NCBI RefSeq assembly: GCF_004022465.1
Contig: NZ_SAVA01000001.1
Span: 1-64,000, forward strand
Length of the DNA stretch: 64,000 bases
Direction of reading: 5' to 3'
Origin: Rhodobacter huangdaonensis
GTDB lineage: Bacteria; Pseudomonadota; Alphaproteobacteria; Rhodobacterales; Rhodobacteraceae
Part shown: in pieces, positions 34,753 through 43,634 of the stretch
How the letters are laid out: every line of letters starts with the position of its first letter
How positions within the stretch are numbered: the stretch's first letter is position 1
Made by a program: the position numbers and the translations under genes
The notes under the pieces: generated by a model
Told to the model about the DNA's origin: nothing
The model's database searches: none
What the model saw: the letters and a program-made list of their open reading frames with translations, nothing else

Positions 34753-34846
34753 AAGCCGCGGCCGCGCAGCCCTTCCGGCGCCTCTCGCCCGCCTTCTATG
34801 CTTCGGCATGCAATCGCATGCTGCAATCGAGTGAGGAGGCTCCGAC

Positions 34847-35884
34847 ATGAAAGCACTGGTGTTCCAGGGTCCCGGCCAGAAGGACTGGATCGAAAAAGAC
34901 AAGCCGACGATCCAGAAACCGACCGACGTGATCGTGAAGATCAGCAAGACCACGATCTGCGGCACCGATCTGCACATCCTGAAAGGCGACGTGCCCACCG
35001 TGACCCCGGGCCGCACGCTCGGCCACGAGGGCGTCGGCATCGTCGAGGAGGTCGGCGACGCGGTGGTGAACTTCAAGACCGGCGACACGGTGTTGATCTC
35101 CTGTGTCACCTCCTGCGGCAAATGCGCGAACTGCAAGCGCAGCCTCTATGCCCATTGCGCCGACGGCGGCTGGATTCTCGGCCATACGATCGACGGCACC
35201 CAGGCCGAATACGTGCGCATCCCGCATGCCGACCACTCGCTGCACCCGATCCCGGCAGGCGCCGACGAGGAGGCGCTGGTGATGCTGTCCGACATCCTGC
35301 CGACCGGCTTCGAGATCGGCGTGCAATACGGCCATGTGAAACCCGGCGACACCATCGCCGTGGTCGGCGCCGGGCCGGTGGGGATGTCGGTGCTGCTGAC
35401 CTCGCAGTTCCTCTCGCCCGGCCGGATCATCATGATCGACATGGACCCGGCACGGCTCGAGCTCGCACGGCAGTTCGGCGCCACCGACACGATCCAGGTC
35501 GGCGCCGAGGACGTGGTGGCCCGGATCATGGAGATGACCCATGGCAAGGGCGTCGACGTGGCGATCGAGGCGGTCGGCGTGCCGGCGACCTTCGACACCT
35601 GCCAGAAGATCGTCGCGGCCGGCGGCAACATCGCCAACGTCGGCGTGCACGGCAAGCCGGTCGAGCTGCATATCGAGGAGCTCTGGATCAAGAACATCAA
35701 CATCTCGATGGGGCTGGTGAACACCAACACCACGCCGATGCTGCTGAAGACGCTCGGCAACGCGCGCGTCGATCCGGCGAAGCTGATCACCCACCGCTTC
35801 GCGCTCGACGAGATGATGAAAGCCTATGAGGTGTTCGGCAACGCCGCGCGCGAAAAGGCGATGAAAGTGATCCTGAGCGCCTGA
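34847..35884 (+). CDS. Zinc-dependent alcohol dehydrogenase (MDR family)
   Basis: The protein is 345 residues from ATG 34847 (GAGGAGG). Catalytic zinc ligands are seen in KTTICGTDLHI (Cys) and GRTLGHEGVG (His-Glu). The structural zinc lobe CGKCANCKRSLYAHC has four Cys. The NAD(P) site is VVGAGPVGMS. It resembles class III/secondary alcohol dehydrogenases that act on short alcohols or diols. The upstream AcoR-like gene and the palindrome between them suggest induction by its substrate. The stop codon lies within a three-copy 8-bp repeat. Confidence 0.88.
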   Translation: MKALVFQGPGQKDWIEKDKPTIQKPTDVIVKISKTTICGTDLHILKGDVPTVTPGRTLGHEGVGIVEEVGDAVVNFKTGDTVLISCVTSCGKCANCKRSLYAHCADGGWILGHTIDGTQAEYVRIPHADHSLHPIPAGADEEALVMLSDILPTGFEIGVQYGHVKPGDTIAVVGAGPVGMSVLLTSQFLSPGRIIMIDMDPARLELARQFGATDTIQVGAEDVVARIMEMTHGKGVDVAIEAVGVPATFDTCQKIVAAGGNIANVGVHGKPVELHIEELWIKNINISMGLVNTNTTPMLLKTLGNARVDPAKLITHRFALDEMMKAYEVFGNAAREKAMKVILSA

Positions 35885-35895
35885 GCGCCTGAGCG
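35872..35895. repeat. Three tandem copies of an 8-bp unit over the alcohol dehydrogenase stop
   Basis: CCTGAGCG occurs three times head to tail (35872-35879, 35880-35887, 35888-35895). Each copy contains TGA; the stop codon used by the gene is in copy 2. A fourth, imperfect copy follows. Confidence 0.85.
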
Positions 35896-35906
35896 CCGTC
35901 TGAGCG

Positions 35907-35934
35907 AAATCCGGCCGGGATGCCCCGGCCGGAT
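35907..35934 (-). terminator. Hairpin between converging alcohol dehydrogenase and iminopeptidase genes
   Basis: An 11-bp perfect stem (35909-35919 with 35924-35934) closes a 4-base loop. On the minus strand it is followed by TTTCG, a weak T tract. It probably ends the leftward pip transcript and may act on both strands. Confidence 0.65.
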
Positions 35935-35952
35935 CCTGCGCGGCCGCGCGGC

Positions 35953-36882
35953 TCAGAGGCCCGCGGCCTCGATCCCGGTCAGGAAGTCGGACACGGTGCG
36001 CAGGCACAGCTCCTTTTCCTCGACATGCGGCATGTGGGCCGAGTGCTCGAACAGCACCCAGCGGGCGTCGGGGATATTCTCGACCAGCGGCTTCGTCACC
36101 AGCGGCGTCGCCTCGTCATATTTGCCCGAGATCACCAGCGCCGGCACATTCACCAGATGCAGCCGGTCCTCGATTGTCCAGTCCTTCATCGTGCCGATGA
36201 CGTGAAACTCGGTCGGTCCGTTCATCGAACGGTAAACGGTGTTGTCGAGATCCATCAGGTCGAAGGTGCGGGTCACCTCGGGCGGCCAGGGGTCCAGACG
36301 GCAGACGTGGCGCAGATAGAAGACGCGCGAGGCAGCCAGATATTCCGGGTCGGTCAGCGTGCCCGCGGCCTCGTGGCGCAAGAGCGCCTGCTGCACCTCG
36401 GCCGGCAGTTCGGCGCGCAGCCGGTTCGCCTCGGCGACCCAGGTCGGCATGCTGGCGAGGCTGTTCGCAAAGATGATCGCCTTCAACCCCGCGGGCCGAC
36501 GCACCGCATGTTCGCCCCCCAGCATCCCGCCCCAGGACTGGCCGAGATAGGCATAGCGGTCGCGGATGCCCAGATGGTCGAGCAGCTGGTCGAGCTCGTC
36601 GAGGAACAGATCGACCGTCCAGAACTCCGGCCCCTTCTCGGGCAAGTGGGTGGAATTGCCGTTGCCGAGCTGGTCGTAATGGATCACCGCCCGGCCATCG
36701 AGCGCGGTGATTTCCTTGAAGCTGTCGACATAGTCATGCGTGCAGCCCGGCCCGCCATGCGCGATCACCAGCGGCAGCTTGCCGTTTCCGAGATCGCCGG
36801 TGACCCGATACCAGGTCTGCCACGCGCGAAACGGCATGAAGCCCTCGCGCGTCGGGATTTCCGCCTGCGTCCGATCCTGCAT
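35953..36882 (-). CDS. pip: Proline iminopeptidase-family serine peptidase
   Basis: The protein is 309 residues, alpha/beta-hydrolase fold of family S33. The oxyanion motif is HGGPGCTHDY, the nucleophile elbow GQSWGG (Ser at about 116), and the C-terminal His lies in EHSAHMPHVEE. It removes N-terminal proline or related residues from peptides or amides. It sits directly downstream of a LuxR solo in the same direction, 76 bp apart. That is the known layout of pip genes controlled by plant-signal LuxR solos. A lux-box-like sequence lies 59 bp upstream of its start. Confidence 0.87.
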   Translation of the reverse strand: MQDRTQAEIPTREGFMPFRAWQTWYRVTGDLGNGKLPLVIAHGGPGCTHDYVDSFKEITALDGRAVIHYDQLGNGNSTHLPEKGPEFWTVDLFLDELDQLLDHLGIRDRYAYLGQSWGGMLGGEHAVRRPAGLKAIIFANSLASMPTWVAEANRLRAELPAEVQQALLRHEAAGTLTDPEYLAASRVFYLRHVCRLDPWPPEVTRTFDLMDLDNTVYRSMNGPTEFHVIGTMKDWTIEDRLHLVNVPALVISGKYDEATPLVTKPLVENIPDARWVLFEHSAHMPHVEEKELCLRTVSDFLTGIEAAGL

Positions 36883-36940
36883 CTTCGCCCTCCTGTGCCG
36901 GTTCCCCGAAACTCTATCGGCGGCGGCAGGCGGCGAGCAG

Positions 36941-36956
36941 CTATCAAAAATGAGGG
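36941..36956. promoter_or_regulatory. lux-box-like site upstream of pip (imperfect)
   Basis: CTATCAAAAATGAGGG keeps the left half CTATCA and the TGA of the right half of the perfect palindrome at 37761. It is located between luxR and pip. Confidence 0.5.
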
Positions 36957-36958
36957 GG

Positions 36959-37720
36959 TCAGATCAGCCCGCGCCGCACCGCCTCGGCAACGGCATGGCT
37001 GCGGTTGCGCGCACCAAGCTTGCGCACCGCGGCGTTGAGATGCATCACCACCGTCGGCACCGAGCGCTCGATCAGCCGCGAGGTCTCCTTGGCCGAAAGC
37101 CCGCGCGCGGCATGGTCGAGGCATTCGCGCTCGCGCGCGCTCAGCACCGGGCGGGCGGCGGTCAGCCGCCGGCCGGGCGAACCGATCTCGTTCTGGAACG
37201 CCTGCGCCATCAGCGCGAAGCCCGGCAGCACCTGCAGCGCGACGCGGCCGAAGGCCTGCCCGGGCCCGTTCCACAGTCCGTTCACCGTGACATAGCCGCC
37301 ATCGGGCAGATGGATCGGCACGGTGATGCCGTTGACGAAACCGCTCGCCGAGATGAACTCGACCACCGGGCGGGAATGCTTGGTCAGATAGCTCTGGCTC
37401 AGCTCGCCCGCCTCGGCGTCATAGCTCCAGATGAAGGGCGCGACCGAGTTCACCGCGACCGCCTGCACCGGATCGTGGCGCGCATAGCCGCGCCCGCACC
37501 AGTAATCGATCATCCCCGGGTCGAGGTTGCGCACCACCATCACCGAGGGCGGCATCACCGCCCCGTCCGCCTCGTGCCGCGCGGGTGTGAAATCATAGAT
37601 CAGCGCCGCCGCACCGAAGCCGCGCGCAACCTCGAAGAAGCGGTCAACCCCGCCCTCGAGCGTCTCCGCCCCGAGCCCGGGCCCGAAGCCTCCGACCAGA
37701 TGCGAGGCAACCGTCAGCAT
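36959..37720 (-). CDS. LuxR-family solo regulator of the plant-associated (OryR/PipR) type
   Basis: The protein is 253 residues. Residues 25-175 are an autoinducer-binding domain; residues 190-253 hold the LuxR helix-turn-helix (LSARERECLDHAARGLSAKE). Within the binding pocket the residues usually W57 and Y61 of LuxR/TraR are Met70 and Trp74 (PGMIDYWCGRGY), while Asp83-Pro84 and Trp98 are retained. Met and Trp at these two places define the subfamily that answers plant-derived compounds rather than acyl-homoserine lactones. No luxI synthase is in the window. Neighbours pip and a peptide ABC transporter match the PipR system of Pseudomonas. Confidence 0.85.
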   Translation of the reverse strand: MLTVASHLVGGFGPGLGAETLEGGVDRFFEVARGFGAAALIYDFTPARHEADGAVMPPSVMVVRNLDPGMIDYWCGRGYARHDPVQAVAVNSVAPFIWSYDAEAGELSQSYLTKHSRPVVEFISASGFVNGITVPIHLPDGGYVTVNGLWNGPGQAFGRVALQVLPGFALMAQAFQNEIGSPGRRLTAARPVLSARERECLDHAARGLSAKETSRLIERSVPTVVMHLNAAVRKLGARNRSHAVAEAVRRGLI

Positions 37721-37760
37721 CGCCGTCCCCCTGAACTGCCCCGGTCGCCGGACCGGACCA

Positions 37761-37776
37761 CTATCATTTTTGATAG
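37761..37776. promoter_or_regulatory. Perfect lux-box-like palindrome between luxR and the peptide transporter operon
   Basis: CTATCA-TTTT-TGATAG is a perfect 6-4-6 inverted repeat, 40 bp upstream of luxR and 221 bp upstream of the divergent binding-protein gene. It is the probable binding site of the LuxR solo. Confidence 0.7.
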
Positions 37777-37997
37777 GTTACGCGGGACCGAGCCTTGCCA
37801 CAATATCGACAGGCAGAGCGCCCGGTGCGCCCGAAACGTGAGAAACGATGCCGACCCGTGGCGAATGGCCTGAAATTCGAGCAGTCTTCTTGTGCGATCC
37901 GACCTGCTCCGGCCGCCGCCGCGACTCAAAAAACACCGCGCAGCGCCGGGCCCTTCCCCGCCCTGCCCGGACAAGACGATCCAACAAGGAGTTGACG

Positions 37998-39680
37998 ATG
38001 AATTCCAGGCTCACCCCCGCGCGCCCCGGACGCTGGGCAGCGACGGTCGCGACGGTCGCCCTGCTTGCCGGGCTCACGCCCGGCTTCGCCACGGCCCAGG
38101 ACGCGCACCGCGGCGGCACGCTCCGGCTGGTGTCGGTGTCCTCGCAGGGCACGCTCGACCCGCATGTGAACTACACCTCGCAGTTCTGGCAGCTGTACGC
38201 CTTCCTCTATGACGGCCTTGTCGGCTTCAAGAAGGTCGGCGGCCCGGAAAGCAAGGAGGTCGTCGCCGATCTCGCCGCGGCCCTGCCCGAGGTGTCGAAC
38301 GACGGCAAGACCTATACCTTCACCCTGCGCAAGGGGGTGAAGTTCTCGAACGGCAAGGAGATGACCACCGACGACGTGGTGGCCTCGTTCCAGCGCATCT
38401 TCAAGGTGCTGGGCCCGACCGCGGGCACCTTCTACAACGGCATCGTCGGCGCCGATCAGTGCCTTGCCGCGCCGGCCGACTGCACGCTTGCGGGTGGCAT
38501 CGTGGCCGACAAGGCCGCCGGCACGGTGACGATCAACCTCGTCGCGCCCGATCCCGAATTCCTGTTCAAGCTGAGCGCGCCGCATGCCTCGATCCTGCCG
38601 GCCGAGACCACCGCCAAGGACAATGGCAACGCGCCGATCCCGGGCACCGGCGCCTACATGGTGAAAAGCTACGATCCGAACAACGCAATGGTGATCGTGC
38701 GCAACCCCGCCTTCACCGAATGGAGCAAGGACGCCCAGCCCGAGGGCCATGTCGACGAGATCGACTATACCTTCGGCGGCACCGAGGAAGCCGCGGTGAA
38801 CGCGATCCTGAACGGCCAGGCCGACTGGATGTTCGACCAGCCGCCGGCCGACCGCCTGGCCGAGCTGAGCACCGCCGCCCCCGACCAGATCCACCTCGCG
38901 CCGCTGTCGGCCTGGTGGTACGCGCCGATGAACGTGAACCTCGCGCCCTTCAACGACGTGCGGGTGCGCCAGGCGCTGAACTATGCCATCGACCGCGATG
39001 CGCTCGTCTCGCTCTTTGGCGGGCCGGCGCTCGCGCAGCCCGTCTGTCAGGTGCTGCCGCCCGAGTTCCCGGGCCATGTCGATCAGTGCCAATACACGCT
39101 CGATCCCGGCGAAAGCTGGAGCGCGCCCGACATGGACAAGGCGAAGCAGCTGGTCGAGGAAAGCGGCACCAAGGGCGAGAAGGTCACCATCGTGACCGAG
39201 GACAACGCCGCCTCGCGCGGGATCGGCACCTATCTGCAGTCGGTGCTGTCCGACCTGGGCTACGAGGCCGCGGTGCAGACGATCTCGGGCGACATCCAGT
39301 TCACCTATATCCAGAACACCAACAACAAGGTGCAGCTGTCGATCAGCCAGTGGTATGCCGACTATCCGGCCGCCTCGAACTTCCTCAACGTGCTCTTCGG
39401 CTGTGACTCGTTCCACCCCGGTTCGGATGCCTCGATCAACATCGCGGGCTTCTGCGACAAGGGCATCGACGACCGGATGAAGGCCGCGATCGCGCTTGGC
39501 GCGACCGATCCGGCGGCGGCCGATGCGGAATGGGCGAAGATCGACGGCGCGGTGATGGAGGCCTCGCCGGCGCTGCCGCTCTTCACCCCGAAGCAGGTCG
39601 ACCTGCTCAGCACCCGGGTCGGCAACTATGCCTTCTCGAACCAGTATCACTGGCTGATCGCGAACGCCTGGGTGCAGTGA
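37998..39680 (+). CDS. Peptide-type ABC transporter substrate-binding protein (family 5)
   Basis: The protein is 560 residues with start ATG 37998 and a signal peptide ending PGFATA. Family 5 (DppA/OppA) features are GTLRLVSVSSQGTLDPH, LRKGVKFSNGKEMTTDDVVASFQRI, GTGAYMVKSYDP and VRQALNYAIDRDAL. It delivers a peptide or amide ligand to the permeases that follow. The first gene of the rightward operon, divergent from luxR, with the palindrome in between. Ligand unknown; the PipR parallel suggests a plant-derived amide or dipeptide. Confidence 0.88.
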   Translation: MNSRLTPARPGRWAATVATVALLAGLTPGFATAQDAHRGGTLRLVSVSSQGTLDPHVNYTSQFWQLYAFLYDGLVGFKKVGGPESKEVVADLAAALPEVSNDGKTYTFTLRKGVKFSNGKEMTTDDVVASFQRIFKVLGPTAGTFYNGIVGADQCLAAPADCTLAGGIVADKAAGTVTINLVAPDPEFLFKLSAPHASILPAETTAKDNGNAPIPGTGAYMVKSYDPNNAMVIVRNPAFTEWSKDAQPEGHVDEIDYTFGGTEEAAVNAILNGQADWMFDQPPADRLAELSTAAPDQIHLAPLSAWWYAPMNVNLAPFNDVRVRQALNYAIDRDALVSLFGGPALAQPVCQVLPPEFPGHVDQCQYTLDPGESWSAPDMDKAKQLVEESGTKGEKVTIVTEDNAASRGIGTYLQSVLSDLGYEAAVQTISGDIQFTYIQNTNNKVQLSISQWYADYPAASNFLNVLFGCDSFHPGSDASINIAGFCDKGIDDRMKAAIALGATDPAAADAEWAKIDGAVMEASPALPLFTPKQVDLLSTRVGNYAFSNQYHWLIANAWVQ

Positions 39681-39705
39681 GCCGCGGCAAGGACAAGGGC
39701 CCGAG

Positions 39706-40749
39706 ATGACGACTGACGAAACCGAAACGGGCTCCCTGCCCCCGGCCGAGCCGGCCGGGGGCGCGCTGCCGCCACCCGCCGGCCCCTGGCGCCGCGCGCT
39801 TCAGGGCCTTGCCTCGAGCCGCACCGCGGTGCTCTCGGGGCTGGGCCTTGTGCTCATCGTGCTGGCGACGGTGCTGGCGCCGGTCTATGCGAAACATGTC
39901 GCGCAGACCGATCCCTTCCGCTCGGGGCTGAGTGCCAAGATCATGATCGACGGCAAGCGCAGCCCGGTGATGGAGCGCTCGACCGAGGGGCTGGGCCTTG
40001 GTGTCACGCCGATCGGGCCGACCTGGGGGGCGAAATACTTCCTCGGTGCCGACAGCCAGGGCCGCGACGTCGCGGCGCGGCTGCTCTATGGCGGGCAGAA
40101 TTCGCTGATCATCGCCGGGGCGGCGACGCTGCTGTGCCTCGTCTGCGCCGCGGTGATCGGCATCGTCGCGGGCTATGCCGGCGGCAGGGTCGATACCGTG
40201 CTGTCGAACCTGATCGACATGATCTGGGCCTTTCCGGTCTATCTGCTGGCGATCTCGCTTTCGATCGTGATGCTTGGCAAGACCTTCGAGATCGGGCCGA
40301 TCCACATCAGTTCCTCGAGCCTCGTGGTGCCGATCATCATCATCGGGCTGGTCTATGTGCCCTATGTCGCGCGCCCGGTGCGCGGCCGGGTGATCGCCAT
40401 CACCAACAGCGACTTCGTGCTGGCGGCGCGCGGGCTCGGCATCCGCCCCTCGCGCATCCTGTGGCGCCACATCCTGCCCAATGTCGCGACCACGCTGATC
40501 GTCTTTGCGCCGATGCTGATGGCGCTGAACATCGTTACCGAAAGCTCGCTGTCGTTCCTGTCGGTGGGCGTGCAGGCGCCGAATGCCAGCTGGGGCACGA
40601 TCTTGCAGGACGGTCAGGCGCTGCTCTACTCGCGCCCGGTCGTGTCGATGGCGCCCGGCATCGCGATCATGGTGACGGTGATGCTGCTCAACCTGTTCGG
40701 GGACGTGCTGCGCGACATCCTCGACCCGAAATCCGTGCGGGGGCGCTGA
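39706..40749 (+). CDS. Peptide-type ABC transporter permease (DppC-like)
   Basis: The protein is 347 residues. An unusually long proline- and glycine-rich N-terminal tail (residues 1-30) precedes the first membrane helix. GADSQGRDVAARLLYGGQNSL and the EAA-type loop ARGLGIRPSRILWRHILPNVATTLIVF are DppC features. The stop overlaps the following permease start (TGATG). In most operons DppB precedes DppC; here the order is reversed. Confidence 0.88.
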   Translation: MTTDETETGSLPPAEPAGGALPPPAGPWRRALQGLASSRTAVLSGLGLVLIVLATVLAPVYAKHVAQTDPFRSGLSAKIMIDGKRSPVMERSTEGLGLGVTPIGPTWGAKYFLGADSQGRDVAARLLYGGQNSLIIAGAATLLCLVCAAVIGIVAGYAGGRVDTVLSNLIDMIWAFPVYLLAISLSIVMLGKTFEIGPIHISSSSLVVPIIIIGLVYVPYVARPVRGRVIAITNSDFVLAARGLGIRPSRILWRHILPNVATTLIVFAPMLMALNIVTESSLSFLSVGVQAPNASWGTILQDGQALLYSRPVVSMAPGIAIMVTVMLLNLFGDVLRDILDPKSVRGR

Positions 40750-41720
40750 TGCTGGCCGTGATCCTGTCGCGCCTCGCGCGGATGGTGGTGGTGATGTTCG
40801 GCATCAGTGTCATCACCTTCCTGATCTTCTTCGCCACCCCGGGCGCCGACCCGGCGGCGCGCATCGCCGGCCGCAACGCCGCCCCCGAGACGGTCGCCGC
40901 CGTGCGCCACGACTTCGGCCTCGATCGGCCGATCTGGGTGCAATACGGGGTGATGATGCGCAAGATGTTCGTCACCGGCGATCTGACCTCCTTCGTCAAC
41001 CGCGGCCAGAAGATCGTGCCGACGCTGACCGCCGCCGCCCCGGTGACGCTGTCGCTCGTGGCAGGAGCCGCGGTGCTGTGGATGGCGCTTGGCGCCGCCA
41101 CCGGGATCATCGCCGCCGCCTTCAAGGACCGGCTGCCCGACAAGATCCTGATGGGCGTGTCGATGATGGCCGTCGCCATGCCGGTGTTCTGGGTGGGCGA
41201 GATGGTGAACCTTGTCACCCAAAGCCGGCTGCATGACACCTGGGCCTTCTCCTGGGTGCCGCCGCTTGGCTATGTGCCGCTGAGTGAAAGCCCGGTGCGC
41301 TGGTTCCTTGCCCTCGTCTTCCCCTGGATCACGCTCTCGTTCCTCTACATCGGGCTTTACGGCCGGATGCTGCGCACCGGCATCATCGAGACCTATCAGG
41401 AAGACTATATCCGCACCGCCCGCGCCAAGGGGCTGACGGCGCGCCGGGTGCTGCTCAAGCACGCCACCCGTGCCGCGATCATCCCGGTCGTCATCATGTT
41501 CGGCATGGATTTCGGCGTGCTCGTCGGCGGCGCCGCGGTGCTGACCGAGGTGGTCTTCGGCCTGAACGGCGTCGGCCGGCTGACCTATCAGGCGCTGAAG
41601 GTGCTCGACCTGCCGATGATCATGGCCGCGGTGCTCTACGCCTCCTTCTTCGTCGTGCTCGCGAATGCGGTCGTCGACCTTCTGTGCATCCTGATCGACC
41701 CGAGGCTGCGGCGCAAATGA
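40749..41720 (+). CDS. Peptide-type ABC transporter permease (DppB-like)
   Basis: The protein is 323 residues from ATG 40749. FGISVITFLIFFATPGADPAARIAGRNA is the characteristic DppB N-terminus with first membrane helix and loop. The cytoplasmic coupling loop is DYIRTARAKGLTARRVLLKHATRAAIIPV. About six membrane helices are predicted. Coupled to neighbours by stop-start overlaps on both sides. Confidence 0.9.
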   Translation: MLAVILSRLARMVVVMFGISVITFLIFFATPGADPAARIAGRNAAPETVAAVRHDFGLDRPIWVQYGVMMRKMFVTGDLTSFVNRGQKIVPTLTAAAPVTLSLVAGAAVLWMALGAATGIIAAAFKDRLPDKILMGVSMMAVAMPVFWVGEMVNLVTQSRLHDTWAFSWVPPLGYVPLSESPVRWFLALVFPWITLSFLYIGLYGRMLRTGIIETYQEDYIRTARAKGLTARRVLLKHATRAAIIPVVIMFGMDFGVLVGGAAVLTEVVFGLNGVGRLTYQALKVLDLPMIMAAVLYASFFVVLANAVVDLLCILIDPRLRRK

Positions 41721-43579
41721 CCGAAAGACCGACCTTCCCCATGCCTGACCTCCCCGCCCCCGGCGCGCCCTCCCCGATCCTGTCGATCCGTGACCTGCGC
41801 GTCGCCTTTCAGGGCGCACGCGGCGCCTGGAACGAGGTGGTGCACGGGCTGTCGCTGACCGTCGCGGCGGGCGAGACCGTCGCGCTGGTGGGTGAATCCG
41901 GCTCTGGCAAAAGCGTCACCTCGCTCGCGCTGATGCGGCTGCTCGACCCCGCGACCAGCCGGATCACCGGCCAGGTCACGCTCGACGGTGCCGAGGTGCT
42001 GTCGCTCTCCGAAGCCGAGATGGTCGCGCGGGTGCGCGGCCGCATTGCCGCGATGATCTTTCAGGAGCCGATGACCAGCCTGCACCCGATCTACACGGTC
42101 GGCGACCAGCTGATCGAGGCGCTGACCTGCCACCGCCCGATGCCGCGCGCCGAGGCCCACCGCGCCGCCGTCGCGCTGATGGAGCGGGTGCGCATCCCCG
42201 ATGCCGCGCGCCGGCTTGACGACTATCCGCACGCCTTCTCGGGCGGGATGCGGCAGCGGGTGATGATCGCGATGGCGCTGGCCTCGCGGCCGAAGCTGCT
42301 GATCGCGGACGAGCCGACGACCGCACTCGACGTCACGGTTCAGGGCGAGATCCTGTCGCTTCTCAAGGAGTTGCAGGAAGAATACGGGATGGCGATGCTG
42401 TTCATCACGCATGACATGGGGGTGGTGGCCGAGATGGCCGACCGCACCGTGGTGATGCTGCGCGGCGATGTCGTCGAGGAAGGCCCGACGGCGCAGGTGT
42501 TCCACGCGCCGCGCGCGCCCTACACCCGCGCGCTGCTCGCAAGCGTGCCGGCGCTCGGCTCGATGCGGGGCGAACCGGTGCCGCTGCGCTTTCCCGCGAT
42601 CGACGCGGCGAGCGGGGCCGCGACACCGGGCCTGCCCCTCGCCCGCCAGCCTGACCTGAGCGCGCCGCTGCTCGAGGTGCGCGACCTCGTCACCCGCTTC
42701 GATGTGCGCGGCGGGCTGCTGCGGCGCAAGGTGGCGCGCGTGCACGCGGTCGAGAACGTCTCTTTCGCCATCCACCCGGCCGAGACGCTGGCGCTGGTGG
42801 GCGAGTCGGGCTGCGGCAAGTCGACCACCGGGCGCTCGATCATCCGCCTTGCAGGCGGCACTTCGACGGGTTCGGTGCGGCTCGATGCGACCGAGCTTTT
42901 CACCCTGCCGCCCGGCCGGCTGCGCCTGCAGCGGCGCGAGATCCAGATGATCCCGCAGGATCCGCTGGCCAGCCTCAACCCGCGCATGACGATCGGCGAG
43001 GCGCTGGTCGAGCCCTTCCTCGAACACCGCATGGGCTCCGCTGCCGAGGCCCGCGCCAAGGCCACACGGCTGATGGAACAGGTCGGGCTGAGCCCCGCCA
43101 TGCTCGAACGCTTCCCGCATGAATTCTCGGGCGGCCAGCGGCAGCGGCTGTGCATCGCCCGCGCGCTGATGCTCGACCCGCGGGTGATCATCGCCGATGA
43201 AAGCGTCTCGGCGCTCGATGTCTCGGTGAAGGCGCAGGTGGTGAACCTGCTGCTTGATATTCAGGAGCGCACCGGCATCGCCTTCCTCTTCATCTCGCAT
43301 GACATCGCGGTGGTGGAGCGGATCAGCCACCGCATCGCGGTGATGTATCAAGGCGAGATCGTCGAGATCGGGCCGCGCGCTGCGGTGATGGAGACGCCGC
43401 AGCACCCCTATACCCGCCGCCTGATCGAGGCAGTCGCCGTGCCCGACCCGGCCCGGCGCCACCTGCGCCGCACGCAGCCGCCCTCCGAGCTGATGAACCC
43501 GATCCGCCCGCTCGATTTCGTGCCGCCCGAACGGCGCTACCGCGAGGCCGGCCCCGGCCATTTCGTGCGCGAGGACTGA
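41717..43579 (+). CDS. Peptide-type ABC transporter ATPase, DppD-DppF fusion
   Basis: The protein is 620 residues with two complete ABC domains. Domain 1 has Walker A GESGSGKSVTS, FSGGMRQRVMIAMAL and LLIADEPTTALD. Domain 2 has Walker A GESGCGKSTTGRS, FSGGQRQRLCIARAL and VIIADESVSALD. The typical C-terminal oligopeptide-transport extension is present after both domains. The start ATG 41717 overlaps the DppB stop. It energises the permease pair above. A very similar fused ATPase serves the second transporter at 51579. Confidence 0.9.
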   Translation: MTERPTFPMPDLPAPGAPSPILSIRDLRVAFQGARGAWNEVVHGLSLTVAAGETVALVGESGSGKSVTSLALMRLLDPATSRITGQVTLDGAEVLSLSEAEMVARVRGRIAAMIFQEPMTSLHPIYTVGDQLIEALTCHRPMPRAEAHRAAVALMERVRIPDAARRLDDYPHAFSGGMRQRVMIAMALASRPKLLIADEPTTALDVTVQGEILSLLKELQEEYGMAMLFITHDMGVVAEMADRTVVMLRGDVVEEGPTAQVFHAPRAPYTRALLASVPALGSMRGEPVPLRFPAIDAASGAATPGLPLARQPDLSAPLLEVRDLVTRFDVRGGLLRRKVARVHAVENVSFAIHPAETLALVGESGCGKSTTGRSIIRLAGGTSTGSVRLDATELFTLPPGRLRLQRREIQMIPQDPLASLNPRMTIGEALVEPFLEHRMGSAAEARAKATRLMEQVGLSPAMLERFPHEFSGGQRQRLCIARALMLDPRVIIADESVSALDVSVKAQVVNLLLDIQERTGIAFLFISHDIAVVERISHRIAVMYQGEIVEIGPRAAVMETPQHPYTRRLIEAVAVPDPARRHLRRTQPPSELMNPIRPLDFVPPERRYREAGPGHFVRED

Positions 43580-43634
43580 TCCGGGCGGCCAGTCCGGTCG
43601 CCCGCCCTTCGTTTTTCCCTGAGGTCTTGATCCC

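Noticed and set aside
34753..34846. A sigma-54 promoter for the alcohol dehydrogenase
   Set aside because: No GG-N10-GC element with flanking consensus could be found, and the neighbouring AcoR-like protein lacks the sigma-54 contact motif.
31869..34856. 995-codon open frame on the minus strand across lrgAB and the AcoR-like gene
   Set aside because: Composition is biased and no domain is visible, while the plus-strand genes have RBSs and family motifs. It is an antisense shadow, as are the long minus-strand frames at 41636-43966, 48940-51459, 51555-54590 and 55216-57453.
36959..37720. A classical quorum-sensing receptor
   Set aside because: The two pocket residues Trp and Tyr needed for acyl-homoserine lactone binding are replaced by Met and Trp, and no luxI-type synthase is adjacent.
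41636..43579. A frameshift in the double ABC ATPase because of its unusual length
   Set aside because: Both ABC domains are complete and in one frame; fused DppD-DppF proteins of about 600 residues are a known form, and a second example exists at 51579.
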